Assembly (NCBI GenBank): GCA_045536045.1
Contig: JAZSMU010000038.1
Coordinates: 1-5,795 of the forward strand
Direction of reading: 5' to 3'
Origin: RGIG1918 sp045536045
Lineage (GTDB): Bacteria; Cyanobacteriota; Vampirovibrionia; Gastranaerophilales; Gastranaerophilaceae
DNA length: 5,795 bases
Part shown: one piece after another, positions 5,460 through 5,795 of the stretch
How positions within the stretch are numbered: the first letter of the stretch is position 1
Layout of the letters: the number at the start of each line of letters is the position of its first letter
The notes under the pieces: model-generated
Databases searched by the model: none
Told to the model about the DNA's origin: nothing
What the model saw: the letters and a program-made list of their open reading frames with translations, nothing else
Translations under genes and position numbers: made by a program

Positions 5460-5795
5460 ATGGGCATATTTGAAGAATTACAAAAACGTGGCTTAATTGC
5501 ACAAACAACAAACGAAGCCGAAATTAAAGAGCTTATAAACAAAGGTGGTGCCCGTTTTTATATAGGTTTTGACCCAACTGCAGATTCTTTGCATGTTGGT
5601 CATTTTATGGCTCTTTGTCTTATGAAAAGATTACAAATGGCAGGAAACAAGCCTGTTGTTTTAATTGGTGGCGGCACAGGCTATATTGGGGACCCTTCTG
5701 GTAGAACTGATATGCGTAATATGCTAACACCCGAAATTATTGAACATAATTGCCAATGCTTTAAAACTCAAATGGAAAAATTTATTGAATTTGGC
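5460..5795 (+). CDS. tyrS: Tyrosyl-tRNA synthetase, 5' part (cut by window end)
   Basis: Tyrosyl-tRNA synthetase activates tyrosine with ATP and charges tRNA-Tyr in the cytoplasm. The visible 112 residues, beginning MGIFEELQKRGLIAQ, are the start of the class I Rossmann domain. They contain FYIGFDPTADSLHVGHFMAL, where HVGH is the HIGH-type ATP-binding signature (about residues 45-48), then LIGGGTGYIGDPSGR (68-82). About three quarters of the protein, including the KMSKS loop and the RNA-binding C-terminus, lie beyond the window. AGAGGA four bases before ATG supports the start. The 68-base gap to the preceding gene has no room for a T-box leader and no convincing promoter, so transcription probably comes from the kinase-methyltransferase promoter. 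Confidence 0.97.
   Translation, partial: MGIFEELQKRGLIAQTTNEAEIKELINKGGARFYIGFDPTADSLHVGHFMALCLMKRLQMAGNKPVVLIGGGTGYIGDPSGRTDMRNMLTPEIIEHNCQCFKTQMEKFIEFG

Noticed and set aside
1..5795. CRISPR array, tRNA, rRNA or transposase
   Set aside because: I saw no regularly spaced repeats, cloverleaf, rRNA-like sequence or transposase motif on either strand.

Overview
The window is strongly AT-rich bacterial DNA with tightly packed genes and clear AGGAGG-type ribosome binding sites. The tyrosyl-tRNA synthetase fragment at the right end reads like those of low-GC Bacillota (Clostridia-type). An uncultured, probably host-associated low-GC bacterium is my best guess, held with low confidence. Coding sequence runs off the right edge, and the left edge lies inside an inverted repeat, so this may be a whole short contig.

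Left part (1-2977, minus strand): one operon transcribed right to left. It starts with a type I restriction-modification methyltransferase subunit (hsdM, start at 2946). Then come, with no gaps, a one-pass membrane protein, an unrecognised 83-residue protein and a protein resembling the class III nucleotidyl cyclase fold. The junctions are TAG|ATG, an 11-base overlap and TAA|ATG, so the four genes are probably translated in a coupled way. No hsdS or hsdR is visible. The last three genes look like accessory cargo inside an hsd locus. A cyclase-like protein with a membrane protein is loosely reminiscent of the Pycsar anti-phage architecture, but that link is inference. The 3' end of the cyclase-like gene is disrupted by a 65-base inverted repeat (1-65 against 225-289) whose two mismatches are both synonymous in the coding frame.

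Middle part (2969-3218): a divergent control region. It holds an extended -10 promoter for hsdM, a perfect 16-base palindrome, and a plus-strand 36-codon ORF with an ideal Shine-Dalgarno sequence. A rho-independent terminator follows and can serve both the small ORF and the converging SPFH gene.

Right part (3248-5795): a minus-strand SPFH/prohibitin-family membrane protein, then divergently a plus-strand fusion of a kinase-like domain with a methyltransferase-like domain, followed after 68 bases by tyrS (5' part only). The fusion recalls the glycan-capping enzyme WbdD with its domain order reversed. No stretch longer than 300 bases lacks a gene.
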